The notes beneath the pieces were generated by a model. The model saw only the letters and a list, made by a program, of their open reading frames with translations, ran no database searches and was not told where the DNA came from. From assembly GCA_019264505.1 (NCBI GenBank), contig JAHUZY010000282.1, positions 1-8,379 on the forward strand: a stretch of 8,379 nt of DNA, written 5' to 3'. Positions within the stretch are counted from its first letter, which is position 1. Each line of letters opens with the position of its first letter. This DNA comes from Phenylobacterium sp. (lineage in GTDB: Bacteria > Pseudomonadota > Alphaproteobacteria > Caulobacterales > Caulobacteraceae). Positions 1-6,842 of this stretch are shown one piece after another. Made by a program: the position numbers and the translations under genes.

Positions 1-1332
1 GGCGGTGAGGCCGCCACCAGCGCGGTTGATCATGGTGACGTCGCCGCCATGGCTGCGGGCGATGGAGCGGACGACGGCCAGGCCCAGGCCGATGCCGCCG
101 GTGCCGCGGCTGCGGGAGGGCTCGCGGCGATAGAAGGGCTCGAAGATCCGCTCCATGTCCTCTTCGGGAATGCCGGGTCCCTCATCCTCGATTTCGATGA
201 CGACGCCGCGGTTCTCGATGATCACCCTGGCCCGGGCGCGGTCGCCGAACTTGACGGCGTTCTCCACCAGGTTGGTGACCAGACGGCGCAGGGCGATGGG
301 ATCGCCTTCGATCACCACCTTCTCGGCGCGCTCCACCTCGATGGCGGCGCCGGTTTCGGCCATCTCGTCACAGACGCTCTCCACCAGGGAGGCCAGCTCC
401 AGGCGGGTCCGCTGGCCCGGCTTGGTGGCGTCACGGACAAAGCCCAGGGTGGCGGCGACCATGGCCTCCATCTGGTCGATGTCGGACGCCATCTTGGCCC
501 GCTGATCTTCGGGCGCGTTCTCGATCCGGAACCGCAGGCGGGTCAGGGGTGTGCGCAGATCGTGGGCGATGGCCCCGACCATGGCGGTCCGGTCCTGGAC
601 ATAGAGACGCAGCCGCTGCTGCATCTGGTTGAAGGCCCGCACCGCCACCGAGATCTCCGCAGAGCCGTGGATCGCCAGGGGCGGGGCCTCCGGGTCGCGT
701 CCCAGCCGCTCGGCGGCCTCGGCGAACAGGCGGAAGGGTTTCGAGAGGCGCCGGGCGAACATCCAGGCGATCGGCGCCATGACCAGGGCCGAGAGCAGGA
801 ACCACAGCAGGACCCGCTGCTGCCAGACGTTCAGGCCGAGACCCCGTTCGGGGCGCACCACGGCCCACTGGCCGTCAGGCCGCTTCATAGCGATCTCGAA
901 GGGCGCCACCAGGAACCGGTCCTCGTGGCCCTCGCCGCCGGCGCGCTCCATGCGGTCGCGGACGATACGGAAGACCCGCCGGTCGGAGATGGGGAGGCGA
1001 TAGGTCTTGGCGATCACCAGATCGCTCTTGGCCACCCCCAGGTCCTCCGCCAGCTGGTCCCGGGCCCAGATCATGCTGTCGGCGGTGGACTGGCCCTCCG
1101 GCGGGCTGCGGGTCAGTTCATACTGCAGGTCCCGACGCTCGATCAGGTCGCCGGGCCGGCCCTGCAGGGCCTGGGCGATCTCGGAGAAGCGATAGAAGTC
1201 CGGGACCGGCGGCGGCAGGTTGAAGAGCAGGAAGACGCTGATCGCCTGGGCGGTGATCAGGCTGACGCCGACCAGCATCAGCACCTGCACAAACAGGGAG
1301 GCGGTGGCGCGCCGGTCGCGGGCGGGGCTCAA
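1..1332 (-). CDS. Membrane sensor histidine kinase, EnvZ-like (3' end cut by window edge)
   Basis: Inner-membrane sensor kinase that autophosphorylates on a histidine and passes the phosphate to the response regulator encoded just upstream. 444 residues are visible; only the last few after GGGLTA are missing. Order: a membrane segment at about residues 13-35; an extracytoplasmic domain of roughly 130 residues with no family I recognise; a second membrane segment at about 167-188; a HAMP linker to about 240; and the dimerisation domain with H-box AHDLRTPLTRLR (phospho-acceptor H257). The ATPase domain has N-box NLVENAVKFGD (N354, N358), G1 DEGPGIP (about 383-389), F-box IFEPFY and G2 GTGGIGLGLA (about 410-419). 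All catalytic residues are present. The chosen start is TTG at 1332, because it overlaps the regulator stop in TTGA and leaves a short basic N-terminus before the first membrane segment. A start further inside would cut that segment. The signal sensed is unknown. Family is certain; gene identity is not. Confidence 0.95.
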   Translation of the reverse strand, partial: MSPARDRRATASLFVQVLMLVGVSLITAQAISVFLLFNLPPPVPDFYRFSEIAQALQGRPGDLIERRDLQYELTRSPPEGQSTADSMIWARDQLAEDLGVAKSDLVIAKTYRLPISDRRVFRIVRDRMERAGGEGHEDRFLVAPFEIAMKRPDGQWAVVRPERGLGLNVWQQRVLLWFLLSALVMAPIAWMFARRLSKPFRLFAEAAERLGRDPEAPPLAIHGSAEISVAVRAFNQMQQRLRLYVQDRTAMVGAIAHDLRTPLTRLRFRIENAPEDQRAKMASDIDQMEAMVAATLGFVRDATKPGQRTRLELASLVESVCDEMAETGAAIEVERAEKVVIEGDPIALRRLVTNLVENAVKFGDRARARVIIENRGVVIEIEDEGPGIPEEDMERIFEPFYRREPSRSRGTGGIGLGLAVVRSIARSHGGDVTMINRAGGGLTA

Positions 1333-2069
1333 GGCCGCTTCACCTTGGGGGTGAACATATAGCCTTCGTTGCGGATGGTGCGGATCAGGTCATGGCCGCC
1401 GCCGTCGTCCAGCTTGCGGCGCAGGCGGCTGATCTGCACGTCGATGGCCCGGTCGAAGGCGTCGGAGTCGGGACCGCGGGCGAAGTCCAGCAGCTGGTCG
1501 CGGGTCAGCACCCGCTGGGGCCGCTCGACAAAGGCGCGCAGGAGGGAGAACTCCCCGCTGGAGAGGTTGACGACCACACCCTGGGGCGAGCGCAGTTCGC
1601 GGCGCACCAGATCGAGCCGCCAGCCGGCGAATTCGCAGGCCGCGCCCAGATCCTCGCCGCCCCCGTGGCGGGTCTGTTCGGCCCGCCGCAAGACGGCGCG
1701 GATGCGGGCCAGCAGCTCCCGGGGATTGCACGGCTTGGACAGGTAGTCGTCGGCGCCCAGTTCGAGGCCGACGATCCGGTCGGTGTCCTCCCCCATGGCC
1801 GAGAGCATGATGATCGGCGGGGCGTCGCCAATGGCCAGACGGCGGCAGATGGCCAGGCCGTCTTCCCCAGGCAGCATGACGTCCAGAACGATCAGATCGA
1901 CCGGGTCACGCTCCAGCGCCTGCTCCATCTCCCGGGCGTCGCCCGCGGTGGTCACCGCATAGCCGTGTCGGCCGAGGAAGTCGGAGACCACGTCGCGGAT
2001 GCCCGGATCGTCGTCGACCATGAGAATCCTGGCGGTGGGGCCGAGGACTTCGGTGGGAGAGGTCTGCAT
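1329..2069 (-). CDS. OmpR/PhoB-family response regulator
   Basis: Cytoplasmic two-component transcription factor of 246 residues, the usual length for the family. The receiver domain (about 14-127) carries the acidic pocket D19-D20-D21, the phospho-acceptor D63 in LIVLDVMLPGEDG, the switch serine S90 and K112 in SKP. The C-terminal winged-helix DNA-binding domain (about 145-242) shows typical OmpR-like features: SSGEFSLLRAF, RVLTRDQLL, AIDVQISRLRRKL and a GYMF wing. The ATG at 2069 leaves about 13 residues before the receiver; a GGGAGG lies about 14-19 bases upstream, a little far for an ideal ribosome binding site. The gene is followed directly by its kinase (4-base overlap), so phosphotransfer from that kinase is the obvious inference. 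The 65-base gap to the hydrolase gene upstream could hold its own promoter. Target genes cannot be read from this window; the name OmpR is not assigned because many paralogues share this architecture. Confidence 0.96.
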   Translation of the reverse strand: MQTSPTEVLGPTARILMVDDDPGIRDVVSDFLGRHGYAVTTAGDAREMEQALERDPVDLIVLDVMLPGEDGLAICRRLAIGDAPPIIMLSAMGEDTDRIVGLELGADDYLSKPCNPRELLARIRAVLRRAEQTRHGGGEDLGAACEFAGWRLDLVRRELRSPQGVVVNLSSGEFSLLRAFVERPQRVLTRDQLLDFARGPDSDAFDRAIDVQISRLRRKLDDGGGHDLIRTIRNEGYMFTPKVKRP

Positions 2070-2134
2070 GCGGGCTATCTTCGGCCTCCCGGGTAACGGT
2101 CAGATTTCACGCCTGCAAAGGCGCCTGGGACCGA
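2070..2134 (-). other. Short intergenic gap before the response regulator, with a small hairpin
   Basis: These 65 bases between the hydrolase stop and the regulator start hold one small inverted repeat: CGCCT (2110-2114) and AGGCG (2119-2123) around a 4-base loop. An 8-base palindrome AGGCGCCT (2119-2126) overlaps it. Read on the minus strand the hairpin is followed by TGAAATCTG and not by a T-run, so it does not look like an intrinsic terminator. A promoter for the two-component pair could sit here, but I see no convincing -35/-10 pair. Confidence 0.3.
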
Positions 2135-2806
2135 TCAGCGCGCCAGCACCTGGTCGGCCACGAAGGGATTGGTCCGCCGCTCGGCGCCGAAACTGGACAT
2201 GGGGCCATGGCCGCAGACGAAACGCACATCGTCGCCCAGGGGCCAGAGCTTGCCGGTGATGGCGTCGATCAGGTCCTGATGGTTGCCCCGGGGAAAGTCG
2301 GTGCGGCCGATCGACCCCTGGAACAGCACATCCCCCACCTGGGCGAACCTGGCCTGACGGTGGAAGAAGACCACATGGCCCGGCGTATGTCCGGGGCAGT
2401 GATAGACTTCGAATTCGGTCTCGCCCAGCGTCACCACATCACCATTCTCAAGCCAGCGGTCGGGGGTGAAGGACCTGGCCTCCGGCATGCCCCAGCGGGC
2501 GCCGTCGCCGTCCATCTGCTCGATCCAGAAGGCGTCGTCGCGATGGGGGCCTTCGATGGGAACGCCGGTCGCGGCTTTGAGCGCCGCGGTTCCGCCGGCA
2601 TGGTCCAGGTGGCCGTGGGTAATCCAGATCTTCTCCAGGGTGAGTCCATTGTCCTTGAGCGCCTGGAGCAGGCGCGGGACCTCGCCGCCCGGATCGATGA
2701 TCGCCGCCTTCTTCGTCTTCACGCACCAGACAATGGTGCAGTTCTGCGCCAGGGGCGTGACGGGCGCGATCAGGGCGCGGATGGGCGGGTCGTGCGTCTC
2801 AGACAT
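2135..2806 (-). CDS. Metallo-beta-lactamase-fold hydrolase, glyoxalase II/YcbL-like
   Basis: Probable cytoplasmic zinc hydrolase of 223 residues, in the size range of short YcbL/GloC-type proteins and shorter than classical GloB. The metal ligands are all in place: T-H64-G-H66-L-D68-H69, H140 in CPGHTPGH, D159 in VGDVLF and H200 in CGHGP. The stretch GSIGRTDFPRG (about 164-174) is characteristic of the YcbL/glyoxalase II-like branch rather than of true beta-lactamases. Family knowledge suggests hydrolysis of a thioester such as S-lactoylglutathione in methylglyoxal detoxification, but many members have other or unknown substrates, so the reaction is inferred. There is no signal peptide. The start ATG at 2806 has no clear ribosome binding site. 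The gene is divergent from the transporter across 133 bases and is upstream of the two-component genes on the same strand, possibly but not certainly in one transcript. Confidence 0.93.
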   Translation of the reverse strand: MSETHDPPIRALIAPVTPLAQNCTIVWCVKTKKAAIIDPGGEVPRLLQALKDNGLTLEKIWITHGHLDHAGGTAALKAATGVPIEGPHRDDAFWIEQMDGDGARWGMPEARSFTPDRWLENGDVVTLGETEFEVYHCPGHTPGHVVFFHRQARFAQVGDVLFQGSIGRTDFPRGNHQDLIDAITGKLWPLGDDVRFVCGHGPMSSFGAERRTNPFVADQVLAR

Positions 2807-2815
2807 GGCGGGAGC

Positions 2816-2840
2816 TTATCGGCGCGACGGTTTCCCGCAA
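2816..2840 (-). promoter_or_regulatory. Candidate promoter for the hydrolase gene (weak)
   Basis: On the minus strand TTGCGGG (2834-2840) is followed after 10 bases by GCCGATAA (2816-2823). The layout and spacing loosely resemble the Caulobacter housekeeping promoter (TTGACGS, short spacer, GCTANAWC). The -10-like element ends 9 bases before the ATG at 2804-2806, so a transcript from it would have almost no leader, which would agree with the missing ribosome binding site. The match is imperfect in both boxes and could be chance. Confidence 0.22.
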
Positions 2841-2902
2841 GGGCGCGGGGCTCATGGCGGGCGCTTGATTGTTCCGGCGACGCTGGCCAAGGATAGGGTT
2901 TT

Positions 2903-2919
2903 GGCGTCGGGGTGACGCC
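2903..2919. repeat. Inverted repeat (6 bp arms, 5-base spacer) in the transporter leader
   Basis: GGCGTC (2903-2908) and GACGCC (2914-2919) are perfect inverted copies around GGGGT. The right arm ends 20 bases before the transporter ATG. As DNA it could be a small operator; as RNA it would be a GC-rich hairpin just upstream of the ribosome binding region. No T-run follows on either strand, so it is not an intrinsic terminator. In DNA this GC-rich, a 6-bp stem can occur by chance. Confidence 0.4.
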
Positions 2920-2939
2920 GTCCCTGGGGCAGAAACGTC

Positions 2940-4376
2940 ATGGTCGCCAGTATCTCTGTTCCGGGTCAGGCTCACTGGTCCTCCAAGACCGCCTTTGTGC
3001 TCGCGGCCGTGGGCTCGGCCGTCGGTCTGGGGAACCTGTGGCGGTTCCCGTCGGAGGCCGGCGCCAATGGCGGCGGGGCCTTTGTCCTGATCTATATTCT
3101 CTGCGTGGCGCTGATCGGGGCGCCGCTGCTGCTGGCCGAAACCCTGATCGGGCGGCATGGGCAGCGCTCGACGGTGACGAGCACCAAGCTGCTGGCCAAG
3201 CAATCCAACGCCAGCAGCGGCTGGGCGGCGCTGGCGGTGATCGGCATGATCGCCAACTATCTGATCCTGACCTTCTACAGCGTCGTCGCCGGCTGGGTGC
3301 TCTACTTCATCTGGACCTCGGGCGCCGACATCGTGCGCACCGTGGCGGCGGGCCAGCCCTTTGCGGGCGCCTATTCGAACCTCTCGGTCGAGCAGGTGCG
3401 CCAGCAGATGCCCGATCTGTTCGCCGATCCGGTGAAGATGAGCATCGCCCACTTCATCTTCGCCGCGGCCACGACCCTGGTGGTGGCGCGCGGGGTCAAG
3501 GGCGGCATCGAGGTGGCGGCCACCTGGCTGATGCCGGCCTTCTTCGTGCTGCTTCTGGGCATCACGGTCTATGCGGGTATCAGTGGCGACTTCTCCGCCG
3601 CCGTCGCCTTCCTGTTCACCCCGGACTTCGAACGCGCCCTGCAACCCCAGGTGCTGAACTCGGCCCTCGGCCAGGCCTTCTTCTCCTTGAGCCTCGGGGG
3701 CGGGGCCATGGTCGCCTATGGCGCCTATGCGTCCCGGGACACGAACCTGGGACAGACCTCGGGCATGATCTCTGCGGCCGACACCTCGGTGGCGATCATC
3801 GCAGGCCTGGCCATCTTCCCCATCGTCTTCAGCGTGGGCCTCACGCCGGACGCCGGCCCGACCCTGATGTTCCAGACGCTTCCAGCCGCCTTCCACAGCA
3901 TGCCCGCCGGCGCCCTGGTGGCGTTCGCCTTCTTCGTCCTCGCCCTGTTCGCCGCCCTGACCTCGTCGGTCTCCCTGCTGGAGATCTCGACCGCCTATCT
4001 GGTGGAGCGCTTCAAGATGGGCCGGGCCCTCGCCGCCAGCCTGCTCGGCGGCAGTTTCTTCCTGATCGGCATGGTCTCGGTCCTGTCCTTCAATGTCTGG
4101 GCCGACCACCGGCCTCTGGCCTTCGTCCCGGGCTTCACCAACGCCAACTGGTTCGATGTGTTTGACGGGGTGACCGGGCGCATTCTTCTGCCCCTCTCGG
4201 GGCTGATCACCGCGGTGTTCATCGGCTGGATCGCTGATCGCAAGCTGGTGGACGAAGAGACAGGCCTGAAGGGCGGGCCGCTGCTGCCCCTGTGGCGGTT
4301 CCTGGTGGCCTGGCTCTGCCCGATTGCGGTCTTCCTGATCCTGCTGTTTGGCCTGTTCCCGCAGCTGATCAGCTAG
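2940..4376 (+). CDS. Sodium-dependent transporter, NSS/SNF family (LeuT-like, 11 membrane segments)
   Basis: Inner-membrane symporter that couples sodium entry to uptake of a small substrate, in bacterial relatives usually an amino acid. It has 478 residues and about 11 hydrophobic segments, the last ending at the C-terminus (LFGLFPQLIS), as in many bacterial members and unlike 12-segment LeuT. The family signature in segment 1 is GSAVGLGNLWRFP (25-37), placing N32 at the LeuT N27 sodium-site position and R35 at the R30 gate. Segment 3 has Y113, aligning with LeuT Y108. Segment 6 is FFSLSLGGGAM (247-257), segment 8 carries T341-S342-S343 (LeuT T354/S355, second sodium site), and D409 before segment 10 is a likely match for the extracellular gate aspartate. 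G254 occupies the position of LeuT F259. The substrate cannot be named. The ATG at 2940 is preceded by a weak GGGGC; no upstream alternative looks better. The helicase gene follows after 33 bases. Confidence 0.95.
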   Translation: MVASISVPGQAHWSSKTAFVLAAVGSAVGLGNLWRFPSEAGANGGGAFVLIYILCVALIGAPLLLAETLIGRHGQRSTVTSTKLLAKQSNASSGWAALAVIGMIANYLILTFYSVVAGWVLYFIWTSGADIVRTVAAGQPFAGAYSNLSVEQVRQQMPDLFADPVKMSIAHFIFAAATTLVVARGVKGGIEVAATWLMPAFFVLLLGITVYAGISGDFSAAVAFLFTPDFERALQPQVLNSALGQAFFSLSLGGGAMVAYGAYASRDTNLGQTSGMISAADTSVAIIAGLAIFPIVFSVGLTPDAGPTLMFQTLPAAFHSMPAGALVAFAFFVLALFAALTSSVSLLEISTAYLVERFKMGRALAASLLGGSFFLIGMVSVLSFNVWADHRPLAFVPGFTNANWFDVFDGVTGRILLPLSGLITAVFIGWIADRKLVDEETGLKGGPLLPLWRFLVAWLCPIAVFLILLFGLFPQLIS

Positions 4377-4409
4377 GGAGCAGCCGCCGTCCCACCTTCG
4401 ACGACCCCA

Positions 4410-6842
4410 TTGCTGCCGATCCACGATGTGCTGGGCGCGTTGCAGGACGCCCTGATCGCGGGGCCGCGCGCGGTGCTGGTGGCCCCGCCGGGCGCCGGCA
4501 AGACCACGGTCACCCCGCTCGCCCTGCTGGACGCCGCCTGGCTGGGCGATGGCCGCATCATCATGCTCGAACCCCGGCGGCTGGCCGCCCGGGCCGCGGC
4601 CGAGCGCATGGCCGCCACCCTGGGCGAGGCGGTGGGCGAGACGGTCGGCTTTCGCGTGAGGATGCAGTCCAAGGTCTCGGCCCGTACGCGGATCGAGGTG
4701 GTGACCGAGGGGGTTTTCACCCGGATGATCCTGGGCGATCCGGGCCTGGCTGGCGTGGCTTGCGTGATCTTCGACGAATTCCATGAGCGCAGCCTGGACG
4801 CCGATCTCGGGCTGGCCCTGGCCCTGGACGCTCAGGGTCTATTGCGGGACGACCTGCGGCTGCTGGTCATGTCGGCCACCCTGGACGGGGCGGCTGTGGC
4901 GCGGCTGATGGGCGACGCGCCGGTGATCGAGAGCCTGGGCCGCGCCTATCCGGTGGAGACCCGCTATCTCGGGCGCAGCGACACCCTGCGGCTGGAGGAC
5001 GCCATGCTCCGGGCCATTGAGCGCGCCCTGGCTGAGGAAACCGGCGGCGTGCTGGTCTTCCTGCCGGGGCATGGGGAGATTATGCGGACGGCCGAGCGCT
5101 TGGCCGAACGCCTGCGCCGGGACGACGTGCTGATCGCGCCGCTTTACGGCGCCCTGGATCCAAAGGTGCAGGACCGGGCGGTGGCCGCGCCGCCGCCTGG
5201 CGTTCGCAAGGTGGTTCTGGCCACCTCCATCGCCGAGACCAGCCTGACCCTGGAAGACGTCCGGGTGGTGATCGACTCCGGCCAGGCTCGCGTGCCGCGC
5301 TTTGACCCCGCCAGCGGTCTGACGCGCCTGGCCACCGTGCGGGTCAGCCGGGCGGCCGCCGACCAGCGGCGGGGGCGGGCGGGACGCACCGCACCCGGGG
5401 TCTGCTACCGGCTGTGGGACGAGGCCGAGACCCGCGCCCTGCCGGCCTTCGCCGACCCGGAAATCCTGGACGCCGACCTGTCGGGTCTGGCCCTGGACAT
5501 GGCCCGCTGGGGGGCGAAGTCGGCCGACGATCTCGCCTTCCTCGACCCGCCGCCCAGGGCCGCCCTGGCGGAGGCCCAGGCCCTGCTTCGCCGGCTGGAG
5601 GCGGTGGACGCCACCGGCGTGCTGACCCCGCACGGCGAGGCGCTGGCCGACATGCCCCTGCCGCCGAGGCTGGCGCACATGGTCCTGCGCGCGGCCGAGC
5701 ACGGACAGGCCGACCGGGCCGCCAGGATCGCGGCCCTGGTCACCGAGCGGGGGATTGGCGGGCGCGACGCCCATCTCACTCACAGGCTGGAGGCCTTCGA
5801 CCGCGATCGCTCCCCCCGCGCCCGGGACGCCCGCGCCCTCGCCGAGCGCTGGGCAAGGGGCGTGCGGGAGGGCCGGGGGGCGCCCCTCAGCGACGGCCAG
5901 ATGCTGGCGCTCGCCTATCCGGAACGGGTGGCCAAGGCCCGCGGGCCGCAAGGGGAGTTCCAGCTGGCCACGGGCCGCGGCGCCTTCATCGAGCCGGGCG
6001 ACGTCCTGGCTCGCGAGCCGTGGCTGGCGGTGGCCGAGCTCGGCGGCGGAGATCGTCGTGACCGCATCCTGCTGGCCGCGCCCCTGACGCAGGACGAAAT
6101 CCTCGACGCCTTTGCGCCGATCCTGGAGACCGAGGACCGGATCGAGGAGAGCCCCGGCGGCCGAATCCGCGTCCGCCGCCTCACGCGGCTTGGTCGGCTG
6201 GCTCTGCAGGAAAGCCTGGATGACAATCCGCCGGCGGAGGTTGTCGCCCAGGCCCTGGCCGCGCGCCTGCGGCGGGAGGGGCTGGGCGCCTTGCGCTGGG
6301 GAACGGCGGCGACGGCCCTGCGCAAACGCATCGCCTTCCTGCGTGAGCAGGATGCGCAGACCTGGCCCGACCTGTCGGACCAGGCGCTGGTGGCGGCGCT
6401 GGACGACTGGCTGACGCCCCTGCTGCTCGGCCTTCGCGGGCTCGCCGACCTGACGCCTGACCTGCTGGACGGCGCCCTGCGAAGCCTTGTGCCCTGGGAT
6501 CTCCAGCGGCGCGTCGAGGCGGAGCTGCCCACCCACTGGACGGCGCCCACCGGCAACCGGGCGCAGATCGACTACGAGGCCGAGGGCGGCCCGCGGGTGG
6601 AGATCCGGGTTCAGGAGGTGTTCGGTCTGAATGAGCACCCGAAGGTGGCAGGCCGGCCCCTGACGCTCGCCCTGCTGTCGCCGGCCAGGCGGCCGATCCA
6701 GCTGACCCAGGACCTGCCGGGCTTCTGGCGCGGCTCCTGGCGGGACGTGCGCGCCGACATGCGCGGCCGCTATCCCCGCCATCCGTGGCCCGAAGACCCC
6801 TCGGTGGCCGACCCGACCACCCGAACCAAGCCGCGAAGCTAG
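4410..6842 (+). CDS. hrpB: ATP-dependent DExH-box RNA helicase HrpB
   Basis: Cytoplasmic helicase of 810 residues, matching the length of HrpB proteins (about 800-825). Motif I is PPGAGKTT (26-33, K31), Ia is LEPRRLAARAAA (about 53-64), motif II is DEFH (122-125), motif III is SAT (155-157), motif IV region is FLPGHGEI (217-224), motif V is ATSIAETSLTLEDV (271-284) and motif VI is QRRGRAGRT (319-327). A long C-terminal region follows with a typical HrpB ending (VAGRPLTLALLSPARRPIQ, then GFWRGSWRDVRADMRGRYPRHPWPEDP, abbreviated here to the motif PRHPWPEDP at about 790-798). The start TTG at 4410 gives LPIHDVLGALQDAL, which resembles other HrpB N-termini; no ATG is available between the in-frame transporter stop (4374-4376) and motif I. 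GTG at 4428 is an alternative. No clear ribosome binding site is seen. The cellular role of HrpB is poorly defined in bacteria; cotranscription with the transporter is likely from spacing alone. Confidence 0.95.
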   Translation: MLPIHDVLGALQDALIAGPRAVLVAPPGAGKTTVTPLALLDAAWLGDGRIIMLEPRRLAARAAAERMAATLGEAVGETVGFRVRMQSKVSARTRIEVVTEGVFTRMILGDPGLAGVACVIFDEFHERSLDADLGLALALDAQGLLRDDLRLLVMSATLDGAAVARLMGDAPVIESLGRAYPVETRYLGRSDTLRLEDAMLRAIERALAEETGGVLVFLPGHGEIMRTAERLAERLRRDDVLIAPLYGALDPKVQDRAVAAPPPGVRKVVLATSIAETSLTLEDVRVVIDSGQARVPRFDPASGLTRLATVRVSRAAADQRRGRAGRTAPGVCYRLWDEAETRALPAFADPEILDADLSGLALDMARWGAKSADDLAFLDPPPRAALAEAQALLRRLEAVDATGVLTPHGEALADMPLPPRLAHMVLRAAEHGQADRAARIAALVTERGIGGRDAHLTHRLEAFDRDRSPRARDARALAERWARGVREGRGAPLSDGQMLALAYPERVAKARGPQGEFQLATGRGAFIEPGDVLAREPWLAVAELGGGDRRDRILLAAPLTQDEILDAFAPILETEDRIEESPGGRIRVRRLTRLGRLALQESLDDNPPAEVVAQALAARLRREGLGALRWGTAATALRKRIAFLREQDAQTWPDLSDQALVAALDDWLTPLLLGLRGLADLTPDLLDGALRSLVPWDLQRRVEAELPTHWTAPTGNRAQIDYEAEGGPRVEIRVQEVFGLNEHPKVAGRPLTLALLSPARRPIQLTQDLPGFWRGSWRDVRADMRGRYPRHPWPEDPSVADPTTRTKPRS

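Larger units (their letters stand above)
2807..2939. promoter_or_regulatory. Divergent intergenic region between hydrolase and transporter
   Basis: This 133-base stretch is the only place in the window where two genes diverge, so it must carry or border promoters for both sides. For the plus strand, TTGATT (2865-2870) followed after 18 bases by AAGGAT (2889-2894) is the best -35/-10 guess I can offer, and the -10 is poor. A perfect inverted repeat lies at 2903-2919. No open reading frame in it looks real. The location is solid; the exact promoter elements are not. Confidence 0.45.

Noticed and set aside
49..1362. Plus-strand open frame of 437 codons opposite the histidine kinase
   Set aside because: The minus strand encodes a complete set of H, N, G1, F and G2 boxes; the plus-strand translation shows only a GC-bias amino acid mix.
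1392..2096. Plus-strand open frame opposite the response regulator
   Set aside because: Shadow of a clear OmpR-family gene; no recognisable domain.
2110..2123. Small hairpin downstream of the hydrolase gene as a terminator
   Set aside because: Only 5 base pairs and no T-run after it on the minus strand, so it does not qualify as an intrinsic terminator.
2799..4784. Minus-strand open frame of 661 codons opposite the transporter
   Set aside because: Composition is dominated by G, R, H, Q, D and E with no domain, and it lies opposite a well-supported NSS transporter; it is a side effect of few stop codons in GC-rich DNA.
4839..6782. Minus-strand open frame of 647 codons opposite hrpB
   Set aside because: Low-complexity G/R/Q/P/A-rich translation without motifs, fully inside a helicase gene with all its motifs in the other strand.
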